Source: Streptantibioticus_C sp963761325 | Lineage (GTDB): Bacteria > Actinomycetota > Actinomycetes > Streptomycetales > Streptomycetaceae | Length of the DNA: 64,000 bases | NCBI GenBank assembly: GCA_963761325.1 | Contig: CAVXGZ010000002.1 | Coordinates: 62,001-126,000 of the forward strand | Reading direction: 5' to 3' | Program-made: the position numbers and the translations under genes | The notes under the pieces: model-generated | Databases searched by the model: none | Seen by the model: the letters and a program-made list of their open reading frames with translations, nothing else | What the model was told of the DNA's origin: nothing | Shown: positions 1 through 9,298 of the stretch, piece after piece | Layout: each line of letters opens with the position of its first letter | How positions within the stretch are numbered: the first letter of the stretch is position 1

Positions 1-522
1 GAGTTCCTCTTCTCCGTCATCCTCGGCGGGGTCCTCGTTCCCACCACCGCGCTGGCGCTCCCGCTGTTCCTGCTGTTCTCGGCCGCCGGGCTCGTCAACA
101 CCTACTTCGCGGTGTTCCTGCCCAGCATCGTCAGCCCGTTCGGCGTCTACCTCGCCCGCATCTTCGCCGCCACCATCCCCCAGGAGATCATCGAGTCGGC
201 GCGCCTGGACGGTGCCGGCGAGTTCCGCACGTTCTTCTCGGTGGCGTTCCGTCAGATGACGCCCTCGCTGGTGACCGTCTTCCTGTTCCAGTTCGTCGCC
301 ATCTGGAACAATTTCTTCCTGCCGATGGTGATGCTGCAGAAGGAGTCGCTGTTCCCGATCACGCTCGGCCTCTACGAGTGGAACGGCCAGACCGCCCGTG
401 TCCCGCTCCTCCAGGAATCCGTGATCACCGGCGCGCTGGTCTCCATCGTGCCGGTCATCATCGTGTTCATCCTCCTCCAGCGGTTCTGGCGCACGGGGCT
501 CGCCTCCGGCTCCCTCAAGTAA
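1..522 (+). CDS. carbohydrate ABC transporter permease, MalG type (3' part)
   Basis: Inner-membrane permease of a binding-protein-dependent sugar importer. The frame is open from base 1, so the gene starts upstream of the window; 173 codons are visible. The EAA loop that docks on the ATPase is clear (EIIESARLDGAGEFRTF, just after the first two membrane segments), followed by hydrophobic segments and the family's short basic tail (LQRFWRTGLASGSLK). The gene ends 36 bp before a beta-galactosidase, suggesting that the imported sugar is a beta-galactoside. The binding protein, partner permease and any regulator would lie upstream, outside the window. Family assignment is firm; the substrate is inferred from the neighbour only. 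Confidence 0.9.
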   Translation, partial: EFLFSVILGGVLVPTTALALPLFLLFSAAGLVNTYFAVFLPSIVSPFGVYLARIFAATIPQEIIESARLDGAGEFRTFFSVAFRQMTPSLVTVFLFQFVAIWNNFFLPMVMLQKESLFPITLGLYEWNGQTARVPLLQESVITGALVSIVPVIIVFILLQRFWRTGLASGSLK

Positions 523-558
523 CCCGGTACGCCGTGACGAAGAAGGGGTTGTGACCTC

Positions 559-3535
559 GTGCCCTCCCAGCTTTCCGCGTACGTTTCGGATCCCGCACCG
601 GGGCGCGGCGCACTGCGTCCGGCGCGCTCGTGGCTGTGCTCCGACGCGCCCGCCCGCTCGCTGAACGGGTCCTGGAGCTTCCGTCTGTCGCCCGCGGTGC
701 CCGGGACGGAGGACTTCGCGGCCGAGGGCTTCGACGACGGCGGCTGGGACGGCATCCCGGTGCCCTCCCACTGGGTGCTCCAGGGCGACGGGGCCTACGG
801 GCGGCCGATCTACACGAACGTGCAGTTCCCGTTCCCCATCGACCCGCCCCACGTCCCGGACGAGAACCCCACCGGCGACTACCGCCGCCACTTCGACCTG
901 CCCGCCGACTGGTCGCGGGCCGAGCGGATCGTGCTGCGCTTCGACGGCGTCGAGTCGCTCTTCAAGCTCTGGGTGAACGGCGACGAGATCGGCAGCGCGA
1001 GCGGCAGCCGGCTCACCCACGAGTTCGACGTGACGTCCTCGGTCCGCCCCGGCGACAACCTGGTCGCCGTGCGCGTGCACCAGTGGTCGGCGGCCAGCTA
1101 CCTGGAGGACCAGGACCAGTGGTGGCTGCCCGGCATCTTCCGCGACGTCACCCTGATCGCCCGGCCGCTCGGCGGCATCGAGGACGTCTGGTTGCGCGCC
1201 GGGTTCGACGAGGGGCACGGGCGGATCGAGCCGGAGGTCACCGCCGACCCGGCGGCCTTCCCGGTCACCCTCCGCCTGCCCGAACTCGGCGTCGAGCAGG
1301 TCTGGGCGACGCCGGCCGAGTTGGCCCCGCTCGACGTCGGCGGTGTGGAGCCGTGGTCGGCCGAGCGGCCCCGGCTGTACGAGGCCACCGTGTCGACGGC
1401 CGCCGAGAGCGTCGCCCTGCGGGTGGGCTTCCGCACGGTCGAGATCCGCGGCGACCGGTTCCTCGTCAACGGCCGCCGTGTCGTCTTCCACGGGATGAAC
1501 CGGCACGAGACCCACCCCGAGCGCGGCCGCGTCTTCGACGAGGCGCACGCCCGCGAGGACCTGGCCCGCATGAAGCGGTTCAACGTCAACGCGATCCGCA
1601 CCAGCCACTACCCGCCGCACCCGCGGCTGCTCGACCTCGCCGACGAACTCGGGTTCTGGGTCGTCCTCGAATGCGATCTGGAGACGCACGGCTTCGACGC
1701 GGTCGGCTGGGCCGGCAATCCCAGCGACGACCCGGCGTGGCGCGCGGCGTACCTCGACCGCGTCCAGCGCACCGCCGAGCGGGACAAGAACCACCCCAGC
1801 ATCGTGATGTGGTCGCTCGGCAACGAAGCGGGGACCGGTGGCAACCTCGCCGCGATGTCGGCGTGGGTCCACGCCCGCGACCCCGGACGGCCGGTGCACT
1901 ACGAGGGCGACCACGCCGGCGAGTACACCGACGTCTACTCCCGCATGTACGCGTCGGTGCCCGAGACCGAGCGGATCGGCAGCGACGGCTCGCGCTCGGC
2001 CCTGCTGAACTGCACCCCCGCGCAGAGCGCCCGGCAGCGCACCAAGCCGTTCCTGCTGTGCGAGTACGCACACGCGATGGGCAACGGCCCGGGGGGACTC
2101 GACCAGTACGAGGCACTGGTGGACGAACACCCACGGCTGCACGGCGGCTTCGTCTGGGAATGGCGCGATCACGGCATCCTGTCGAGGACGCCGGACGGTA
2201 CGCCCTTCTACGCGTACGGCGGCGACTTCGCCGAGGTCGTGCACGACGGCAACTTCGTGATGGACGGCATGCTGCTGAGCGACGACGTCCCGACGCCCGG
2301 CCTCCACGAGTACAAGGCGGTCGTGCAGCCGGTCCGCTTCGCCTTCGACGGCGACCACGTCGCGATCGCCAACCTGCGGCACTCGGCCGACACCTCCGAC
2401 CTCCGCTTCCGCTGGCGCGTCGAGCACGACGGGACGCCCGTGGACTCCGGCGAGATGGACGTCCCCGTCATCGCGGCGGGCGCGTCGACACGCGTGCCGC
2501 TGCCGCGCGTCCCGGTGGCGCGGGACGCGGAGACCTGGCTCACCCTCGACGCGGAACTGGCGGCCGGCACGGCGTGGGCGCCGGCCGGACACCTCGTCGC
2601 GACCGCCCAACTGGACCGCTCCGCACGCCGTCCGGTACCGGGCGTGCGGCCCGAGAGCGGGTGGCGGAGCAGCGAGGGAACGCTGGCACTGGGCATCGCC
2701 GAGTTCGTCGACGGATCCCTCGTACGGCTGGCCGGCCGCGCGGTGCGGGGCCCGCGGCTGGAGCTGTTCCGTGCCCCGACCGACAACGACGAAGGCACCT
2801 CCGGCGAGGTCGAGGAGAGCGACGGCGGCGTCGCCGGGGTCTCCCAGGCCGCCTTGTGGCGCCGCGCCGGCCTCGACCGGCTGACCACGCGCCGGCTGTC
2901 GGTGGAACGCACCGCGACGGCGCTGCGGACGATCGACCGGGTCTCCGCGGCCAACTCCGCCCGGTCGGTGGTGATGGAGTCCGTCTGGTCGCTGGAGGGC
3001 GAGGGCGTCGGGCTGCGCGTGGAGATCGAACCGTCGGGCGGCTGGCGGACGGTCTGGCCGCGGATCGGGATCCGGTTCGCACTGCCCGACGGCGCGGCTC
3101 CCGTCGACGGCGCGCGGTGGTTCGGCCTCGGCCCGCTCGAGTCCTACCCCGACAGCCTCCGCGCGGCACGCACCGGCCGCTTCTCCGCCACCGTCCGCGA
3201 CCTCTCGGTCGACTACGCCCGCCCCCAGGAGACCGGGCACCGCTCCCAGCTGCGGCAGTTGACGCTGACCAGCGGCGGCGGCGAGGTGCTGCGCATCGCG
3301 ACACTCCCGGACAGCCCGCGGACGCCGCCCCGGCTTCACCCTCAGCCGCCACACCCCGCAGCAGATCGCACGGGCCGGCCACCCCTTCGAGCTTCCGGAT
3401 TCGACGACGAGTCACCTGATCGTCGACGCGGCCCAGCACGGACTCGGCTCACGGGCCTGCGGCCCCGACGTACGGCCCGAGTTCGCGCTGCGTCCCGAGG
3501 CCCGCACGATCAGGCTCCGCATCACGGCGGGCTGA
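559..3535 (+). pseudogene. lacZ: beta-galactosidase, GH2 (LacZ type), one-base frameshift near the 3' end
   Basis: Hydrolyses beta-galactosides in the cytoplasm. GTG start after AAGGGG. The protein shows the GH2 sugar-binding, sandwich and TIM-barrel domains, acid/base Glu423 in WSLGNEAG and nucleophile Glu502 in LLCEYAHAMGNG, then WEWRDHG. Homology runs in one frame to about base 3327; the conserved end (GFTLSRHTPQQIARAGHP, then DAAQHGLGSRACGPDVRPEF) continues in the next frame to TGA 3533-3535. Removing one C from the CCCC run at 3328-3331 restores a normal protein of about 990 residues. As written, the first frame runs on to 3954 across the convergent kinase gene and gives a nonsense tail. 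It is either a young frameshift mutation or a base-call error. Likely co-transcribed with the sugar permease before it. Confidence 0.88.
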
Positions 3536-3553
3536 CGGCGGCCGGGCAGGCGG

Positions 3554-4987
3554 TCAGTCCTGTCCGCCGCCGAGTGAGGCTCCGCCCGTGCTGCTCGACG
3601 TGCCGGAGGCCGTCGGGCTCGGGCCGGTGGACGGGCTGCTGGACGGCGACGGCCCGCCGGTGGTGGGGGACGGCGTCGTGGTGGGGGCGGTGGTCGGTAC
3701 CCGGGAGGGACGCGCCGCGGTCGGGGAGAGCGGGCCGGGGGCGGCGGATCCTCCGGCGGCGGGGTGGGAGAGCGGGCTCGCCGACGTCTGCGGCGAGGAG
3801 CCGGACCGCTGTCCCCGGCCGGCGCCGGTGTGCGCCCCCGAGGTCCGCAGGCCGTCGCCCCGGGCGGGGGCCGGTCCGGAGACGGTCGGTTCCGAGGCGG
3901 TCGACCGCGGGGCCGGTCCGGTGCCGGTGGCGCTGCCCGTCACCGGGCTGGTGAAGGCGACGACGCCGGCCGTGAGGGCGGCAGCGGTCGTCATGACCCC
4001 GGTCACCGCCGGCCAGCGCCGGCGCCGGCGGCGGGCCGAAGCGGTGGAGGCCGCGGCCGCACCGGCGGAGGCGGCGACGACCGTCGGAACGGGGTCGGCC
4101 TGCCCGGCCGTGGCCGTCCGCTTCGCCGGATCCGGGCCGGCGCCGCTCTCCAGGCCGACGACGCGGCCGGACGCCCGGCCCGAGCCGCGAGCGAACCAGT
4201 CGGCCACTTCCGCTGCCTGCGGCCGCTCGTCGGGGGAGTTCGCGAGCATCCGCAGCAGGATGTCGCCGTAGGCGTCCGGCACGTTCAGGCACTGGCGGCA
4301 CGGGGAGGCCGGGACCGTCTCCGCGTGCCGGCACGGCACGGCGCCGGGCTCCTCGCCGGTGAACGGCCCGCTGCCGGTGAGGAGTTCGTACAGGGTGCAG
4401 CCCAGCGCGAACACGTCGCCGGGCGCACCGGCATCGCCGCCGTGCGCCGTCTCGGGGGCCGGGTAGAGGCCGATCCCGCCGATCGGTCCGTTCCCAGCGC
4501 TGTCCGTCGCCGGCTCCGCGTCGGCGCACCAGGCGACGCCGAAGTCGGCGATCTTGACCATGCCGTCCTCGTCCAGCAGGAGGTTGGACGGCTTGACGTC
4601 CCGGTGCACGACGCCCTGCCGGTGGGCCTCGGCGAGCCCTTCGGCCGCCTGGGCGGCCGCGGCGGCGACCGGCCCTGCGCCCAGCCGCCCGCGCCGGCGC
4701 AGTTCGTGCGCCAGGCTGGATCCGTTGACCAGCTCCATCGTCAGGAAGCAGCGGTCGTCCGATATGCCGAAGTCGTAGACGGTCACGATCCGGGGGTGTT
4801 CGAGCCGGGCCGCGGTGCGGGCCTCCCGGTGGAACCGGGCGGCGGAACGGTCGTCGCCCTTGGCGGATCCCGTGAGCAGTTTGACGGCCACCGGCCGGTT
4901 CAGTCGCTGGTCGACGGCCATCCAGACTTCACCCGTGCCGCCGCGGCCGAGTGGCATGTCAAGACGGTAGCGGTCGGCCAGCAACAT
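3554..4987 (-). CDS. membrane Ser/Thr protein kinase, PknB-like catalytic domain
   Basis: Eukaryotic-type protein kinase. From ATG 4987 (AAGGGG nine bases upstream; an earlier ATG at 5017 lacks this) the protein has 477 residues. Visible catalytic features: glycine loop GRGGTGEVW (about 14-22), lysine K36 in VAVK, HRDVKPSN (128-135), DFG (148-150) and PAPE (177-180). A basic stretch and one hydrophobic segment near residue 330-350 should anchor it in the membrane. The outer tail is rich in Pro, Ser, Thr and Gly with no recognised PASTA repeats, so no ligand can be proposed. It is convergent with the beta-galactosidase, 18 bp away. Substrate unknown. Confidence 0.9.
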   Translation of the reverse strand: MLLADRYRLDMPLGRGGTGEVWMAVDQRLNRPVAVKLLTGSAKGDDRSAARFHREARTAARLEHPRIVTVYDFGISDDRCFLTMELVNGSSLAHELRRRGRLGAGPVAAAAAQAAEGLAEAHRQGVVHRDVKPSNLLLDEDGMVKIADFGVAWCADAEPATDSAGNGPIGGIGLYPAPETAHGGDAGAPGDVFALGCTLYELLTGSGPFTGEEPGAVPCRHAETVPASPCRQCLNVPDAYGDILLRMLANSPDERPQAAEVADWFARGSGRASGRVVGLESGAGPDPAKRTATAGQADPVPTVVAASAGAAAASTASARRRRRRWPAVTGVMTTAAALTAGVVAFTSPVTGSATGTGPAPRSTASEPTVSGPAPARGDGLRTSGAHTGAGRGQRSGSSPQTSASPLSHPAAGGSAAPGPLSPTAARPSRVPTTAPTTTPSPTTGGPSPSSSPSTGPSPTASGTSSSTGGASLGGGQD

Positions 4988-5494
4988 GAGACGCCCCTTC
5001 TGGTGAGTGCATCCCACCTATGATCGGGGACCGCTTGCCCCGAGCCCGCGCTCCGCACGCATGCCGCCCTGCCTTCTCACCACACGTTCACGGGATCTGC
5101 CTCACCGGCCGCCCTGCCACCCGAGCGCGTGTCACCCGGTATTGGCAGGCCAAGTGCCCCTTGAACCAGTCGAGTTGGGCCGATCCACATGTCGAGGTCC
5201 GGCATACGGTGTATCCACGGCCGAACTCGCCCGCGCCCGCGCATCCCGTGCGGCCGGCATCCCGAGCCCAGCCCGCTGGGTGCCCTGCCGTCGACGGGGG
5301 AGCGGCGTACCGGTCACCCGCTCCTGGGGCGCTCCGGTGGGGGGCCGTCCGGACGGCGTCGTCCGGCTTCCGGGTGTGTTCCTCGCCGTCGTGCGGGGTG
5401 GGCCTGCCAGGCTGGTCAGCCGGTGGCGGTGTTCCGGACTACGTGGCGCGGATGCCCTACCGCCCTCGGCGGTCCCGACGGAGGGAAGGCGACG
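4988..5494. other. 507-bp intergenic stretch, no gene seen
   Basis: Divergent region between the kinase (minus) and the SixA-like phosphatase (plus). Open frames cross it, but none shows a recognisable motif or a start with a good ribosome-binding site, and their composition looks like shadow reading. It must hold the promoters of both flanking genes; I could not pick out a convincing one. Confidence 0.5.
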
Positions 5495-6013
5495 GTGTCC
5501 GATACCCGGCACCTGCTTGTCCTGAGGCACGCGAAGTCCGCCTGGCCCGACGTGCCCGACCGCGATCGGCCGCTGGCGAACCGCGGCCGGCGTGACGCGC
5601 CGGCCGCCGGCGAGTGGCTGCGCGCGTCCCGGTGGCGCACCCTTGACCACGTCCTGTGCTCTCCCGCCCGCCGTACCCAGGACACCTGGGAACTGGCGCG
5701 GCGGGAACTGCGCGCGCAGCCGCCGGTCGCATTCGACGAGCGGATCTACCAGGCGACCGCGGAACGGCTCCTCGACGTCGTCCGGGAGGCGCCCGGGACG
5801 GCCCGGACCCTGCTGGTGGTCGGACACCATCCGAGCGTGCAGGAGTTGACGCTCTCCCTCGCCCGGGCGGCCGCGGAGGACGCGATGCGGCGGGTGGAGA
5901 CGAAGTTCCCCACCGCCGCGATCGCCGTACTGCGCGTCGAGGGGCCGTGGTCGCTGCTGCGCGCCCGATCCGCCTTCCTGGAAGCCTTCGTCGTGCCCCG
6001 CGGACGCAAATGA
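5495..6013 (+). CDS. SixA-type histidine phosphatase
   Basis: Small histidine phosphatase of the phosphoglycerate-mutase superfamily, SixA branch, 172 residues. GTG start chosen because GGAGGGAAGG lies just upstream and the homologous reading begins here; the same frame is open further upstream without similarity. The catalytic RHAK (residues 11-14, His12 the phospho-acceptor) and the second family motif VVGHHPSVQE are present, as is the SPARRTQDTW segment with a conserved Arg. SixA proteins remove phosphate from phosphohistidine; in actinomycetes the target is not known. Monocistronic by context. Confidence 0.87.
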   Translation: MSDTRHLLVLRHAKSAWPDVPDRDRPLANRGRRDAPAAGEWLRASRWRTLDHVLCSPARRTQDTWELARRELRAQPPVAFDERIYQATAERLLDVVREAPGTARTLLVVGHHPSVQELTLSLARAAAEDAMRRVETKFPTAAIAVLRVEGPWSLLRARSAFLEAFVVPRGRK

Positions 6014-6072
6014 CCGCCGGGTGAGGCCCGGCGACGTGCGCCCGCCGCGGCGGGGTCGACCCGGCCGGCGGG

Positions 6073-6586
6073 TCACGGCGCGAGTCCGTAGGGGATCTCG
6101 GAGTGCCGGCTGCCGATCTCCAGCAGCCGGTTGTACTTGGTGACGCGCTCCCCGCGGGCCGGCGCTCCGGACTTGATCCGCCCGCACCCGGTGCCGACCG
6201 CGAGATCGGCCATGAACGGGTCCTCGGTCTCCCCGGAGCGGTGCGAGACCATGGCGGCGTAGCCCGCCTCGCGGCACAGCGCCATCGAGCGCAGCGTCTC
6301 GGTCACGGTGCCGATCTGGTTGGGCTTGATCAGCGCGCCGTTGGCGATCCCGTCCTCCACGGCCAGGGCGATGATCGCCGGGTTGGTCACGAGTCGTCGT
6401 TCCCGACCAGCCGCACGAGCCCGCCCAACTCCTCGGTCAGCCGGGTCCAGCCGTCGTGGTCGCCCCGGAGGGCACACCGGCCCGGACGCTGCGGCCGTCG
6501 GGCAGTCCGGCGCCGACCGACAGGGTCGGCCGCGACCTCGAATCGAGGATCTCGGTGGCGCGCAGCACGGCGAGATGAATCGGCAC
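6073..6586 (-). pseudogene. eno: enolase remnant with internal deletion and frameshift
   Basis: Two ends of an enolase (2-phosphoglycerate dehydratase) are joined with the middle missing. The N-terminal reading from GTG 6586 gives TEILDSRSRPTLSVGAGLPD and VRAGVPSGAT, the classic enolase start, then meets a stop. A second frame gives DGWTRLTEELGGLVRLVGND, which belongs about 240 residues further on, and a third frame (slip near 6393) continues as VTNPAIIALAVEDGIANGAL, IKPNQIGTVTETL and SHRSGETEDPFMADLAVGTG to TGA 6073. Catalytic residues in the deleted part are lost. A functional housekeeping enolase must lie elsewhere. The 280 bases upstream (6587-6871) show no gene. Confidence 0.85.
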
Positions 6587-6871
6587 GGCATGGCCCTTCG
6601 TCGCGCGAGGCGGAGGCCGGATCTCACGGGACGGGTCCGGCGTGGACCACGGCTTCCGGGCCCGCGAGGCCCGCCTCGGGACCGCGGTCATGCGCCGACG
6701 GTCCCTGGCCAAACGGCAGGTTCGCATGCGCCGGTCCGCGCCTCGGCGAGCACACCCCCGGGCTCCGGGCGGGGGATTCATCGGCACTCGCGGGGCCGGT
6801 CCCCACCGTCCCCGCTCTGCGGTTCCGGGGTGATCGGCCCGGTCAGCCGGCCGGACCGTCGCCGGGCTCCG

Positions 6872-7267
6872 TCAGCTCCAGAACCCGTCCCACGCGTGGA
6901 GGTCGGCCACGCATTCGTCAAGGTCAGTGATCTTGTCGCCGATGATGCGGAACACGATGCCACCCGTCATGTCGAGTTTCTTGCCCGCCCGCTCGGCGGT
7001 GGCATGGTGCATCGTCATCACGTGGCCGCGGCCGTCGACGAGCAGGTCCTTGAGTTCGACCCGTAGCGTGCCGTTCGTCTCCGTGCCGAGTTTCCTGTAG
7101 TACTCGATACAGGCGTCCGCGCCCTTCATGTCGCCCGACATCGGGTGACTGCCGGGAACGTGATGAGTGCAGTCCGCAGTCAGCATCCCCCGCAGCCTGT
7201 CCATGTCGCCGGCCGAAAACGCCTCGTACGCCTTGCGCACCATCATGGCGTGTTCATGCTCAGCCAT
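6872..7267 (-). CDS. NTF2-like / SnoaL-like domain protein
   Basis: A 131-residue single-domain protein of the NTF2-like cone fold. It starts with a helical stretch (VRKAYEAFSAGDMDRLRGML) and continues with D-x-T-H-H-V-P-G-S-H-P, a pattern typical of SnoaL-like or ketosteroid-isomerase-like proteins, then beta strands carrying VELKDLLVDGRG and a closing DECVADLHAWDGFW. AAAGGGG lies ahead of ATG 7267. Members are isomerases, cyclases or stress-related ligand binders, so a precise role cannot be given. Flanked by a pseudogene and an unrelated membrane protein. Confidence 0.8.
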   Translation of the reverse strand: MAEHEHAMMVRKAYEAFSAGDMDRLRGMLTADCTHHVPGSHPMSGDMKGADACIEYYRKLGTETNGTLRVELKDLLVDGRGHVMTMHHATAERAGKKLDMTGGIVFRIIGDKITDLDECVADLHAWDGFWS

Positions 7268-7396
7268 AGCGTTTCACCCCTTTCGATGGGTTTGAGTCTT
7301 CCGCCCCCTTTATGCAGCGTCCCACCGAGTCGCTGAGGCGGCCACCTCGCGCGCCATCCGCACCGGAACCGCTCCGGAGCGGCCGTCCCGCCGGCG

Positions 7397-7431
7397 GCCG
7401 AGCCCTCGCCGACCTGCAACGGGGGCTCGGC
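7397..7431 (-). terminator. hairpin downstream of the membrane-anchored protein gene
   Basis: GCCGAGCCC (7397-7405) pairs perfectly with GGGCTCGGC (7423-7431), nine bases after the stop codon of the minus-strand gene that ends at 7441. No T-run, as is common in high-GC actinomycetes. Confidence 0.55.
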
Positions 7432-7440
7432 GTGCGCCGG

Positions 7441-7950
7441 TCAGCCCTGGTCGATGACCGTGATCTTCCAATCGCACTCCGAGCTGATCTTCAGCCAGTG
7501 CTTGCCGCCGTCGTGCTCATGCGTCACCGCCGCGCCCTTCTTCGCCAGCGCGTTCGCCAGGATGTCGCCGTCCGGGTAGTCCTCGTACACCTGGAAGTTG
7601 CCGGCCTGCCCGAACGACGAGCAGTCGTAGGAGTACTTCAACTCCCAGTCGCCGGAGACGGTGAAGCTCGCGGTGTCCTTGATGCCGTCGCCGTGATCGG
7701 TCAGCACCGCCCTCGGCTTCGGCGCGGCGGCCTCCCTGGCGGGCTTCCCCGTCGACGACGCCCGCGCCGCGGGCGCGTTCTCCGCGTCGTTCGAGCCGCC
7801 GGCCTTCGATCCGCCGCCGGAGGCGACGGACACCACCGCGGCGACGATCACGATCAGGACTACGACGGCCAGGCAGCCGCCGCAACCCCACTTCACCATG
7901 GACGGCTTCTTCGGCTGCGGCGCGGCAGGCATCGGCGGTCCGTACGACAT
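7441..7950 (-). CDS. membrane-anchored protein of unknown function
   Basis: 169 residues from ATG 7950, chosen because a G-rich site (CAGGGGGGACA) lies just ahead; the longer reading has none. A short cytoplasmic Pro-rich start (YGPPMPAAPQPKKPS) leads into one membrane helix at about residues 24-43 preceded by a Cys-Gly cluster (WGCGGC), then an Ala/Ser/Gly linker and an outer domain of about 100 residues with conserved-looking Cys and Trp (YDCSSFGQAGNFQ, SSECDWKITV). The layout matches many small actinobacterial surface proteins with a C-terminal beta domain. Not recognised further. Confidence 0.7.
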   Translation of the reverse strand: MSYGPPMPAAPQPKKPSMVKWGCGGCLAVVVLIVIVAAVVSVASGGGSKAGGSNDAENAPAARASSTGKPAREAAAPKPRAVLTDHGDGIKDTASFTVSGDWELKYSYDCSSFGQAGNFQVYEDYPDGDILANALAKKGAAVTHEHDGGKHWLKISSECDWKITVIDQG

Positions 7951-8098
7951 GACGTGTCCCCCCTGGGATTGTTGATGCGCAAACAATGCAAGAGGGGTGA
8001 ACTTCGCGTGATTGAAATGTGGTTATGTTGTAAAACTGAGACATGCCGACGTGCGCCAGGCCTCCCCGTGCGGCGAGGGCCCACCGCTGTCGTCTGCC

Positions 8099-9121
8099 CT
8101 AGCCGTCGAGTTCGATCGCCCGGTCGAGGGAGTCGCGTTCCAGGCGGGCCCGGTGGCGGTCGGCGGCGGAGGCGTGGGTGATGTCGAGGAAGATCTGGTC
8201 GAGCACCGGCCACCGTTCACGCAGCGACGTCCTGATCCGCTCGGAGACCTCTTCGAGGTCCTCACTGTCCAGGCCGCCGTGCAGGTCGACGCGGGCCGCC
8301 AGCAGCATGGACTCGGGGCCCATCCGCATGGTCAGCACGGCGGTGACGGCGTCGATCTCCGGCTGCTCGTCGAGGTGTGCCCGTACGCCGCGCCGCAGCA
8401 GCGGATCGGCGGCCTGGCCGATGAGTTCGCCGCGGGCCTCGCGTCCCAGCGTGAAGGCCACGTAGACCAGCAGGACGCCGATGCACAGCGAGGCGCCGCC
8501 CTCCCAGCGCCCGTCGCCGGTGACCCGGTGCAGCGTCAGGCCGGCGATCGCCAGCAGCACACCGATGACCGCGGTGCCGTCCTCCGCCAACACGGTCCGC
8601 AACGCCGGATCGTCGCCGCGCCGGATCTGCCGCAGCAGCCCGCGGCCCGCCTCGCGGGCCTCGGAGCGCACCTGGAGAACCGCCCTGAGCAACGACGTCC
8701 CCTCCGACGCCAGGGAGACGACGAGGACGGCGATGCCGACCAGGAAGCCGATCCGGCTCTCCGACTCGTGCGAACCGAACGCCTCGACGCCCTGGAAGAA
8801 CGAGAAGCAGCCGCCGGTGACGAAGATCCCGACCGCGGCCAGGAGCGACCAGAAGAACCGGTCCTTGCCGTAGCCGAACGGGTGGTCGGCGTCGGGTTCC
8901 TGGCGACTGCGCCGCAGCGAGGTCAGCAGGAAGATCTCGTTCATGCTGTCCGCGACCGAGTGCGCGGCCTCGGACAGCAGCGCCGACGATCCGGAGAACA
9001 GCCCGCCGGCCGTCTTGGCGACCGCGATGACCAGGTTGGCCGCCAACGCCACCAGCACCGTGGACCGGGTCTCCCCGTGGCCGGTGCTCCGCGCTTCCCG
9101 GTCGTCTTCTGCCTCGGCCAT
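8099..9121 (-). CDS. cation diffusion facilitator family transporter (SLC30A9-like)
   Basis: Membrane metal-ion exporter, 340 residues from ATG 9121 (GGAG 11 bases upstream; an in-frame GTG at 9133 is also possible). It has six hydrophobic segments. The metal site of helix 2 is seen as AHSVADSMNE (His and Asp) and the helix-5 counterpart as EDGTAVIGVLL, the ED form seen in SLC30A9-like members rather than the usual HxxxD. FGYGKDRFFW follows helix 2, and the cytoplasmic C-terminal domain (about residues 250-320) is present. Expected to export a divalent cation such as zinc in exchange for protons; the ion is not determinable here. No regulator is adjacent. Confidence 0.88.
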   Translation of the reverse strand: MAEAEDDREARSTGHGETRSTVLVALAANLVIAVAKTAGGLFSGSSALLSEAAHSVADSMNEIFLLTSLRRSRQEPDADHPFGYGKDRFFWSLLAAVGIFVTGGCFSFFQGVEAFGSHESESRIGFLVGIAVLVVSLASEGTSLLRAVLQVRSEAREAGRGLLRQIRRGDDPALRTVLAEDGTAVIGVLLAIAGLTLHRVTGDGRWEGGASLCIGVLLVYVAFTLGREARGELIGQAADPLLRRGVRAHLDEQPEIDAVTAVLTMRMGPESMLLAARVDLHGGLDSEDLEEVSERIRTSLRERWPVLDQIFLDITHASAADRHRARLERDSLDRAIELDG

Positions 9122-9298
9122 GCTCTGGATCACTCCGCTGGGTCGCCGCCGGATGGTCCGTCTCGCCTACCCGAACCGCGCAGGGACAAGCCGCGTCACC
9201 GGCTGGGCGACCTGGCACGCCGGACGATGGCCTGATGTGGTCCGCGCCAGATATGCGGCGTGAACCGAGCGACGGGTTTCCGAACGGTACGGCCTACG

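Noticed and set aside
3536..3954. Continuation of the beta-galactosidase frame beyond 3535
   Set aside because: Arg/Pro-rich nonsense opposite the kinase gene; the true C-terminus is in the next frame and stops at 3535.
5007..5525. 172-codon reading in front of and across the SixA-like start
   Set aside because: Overlaps the phosphatase start in another frame, composition of shadow reading, no motif.
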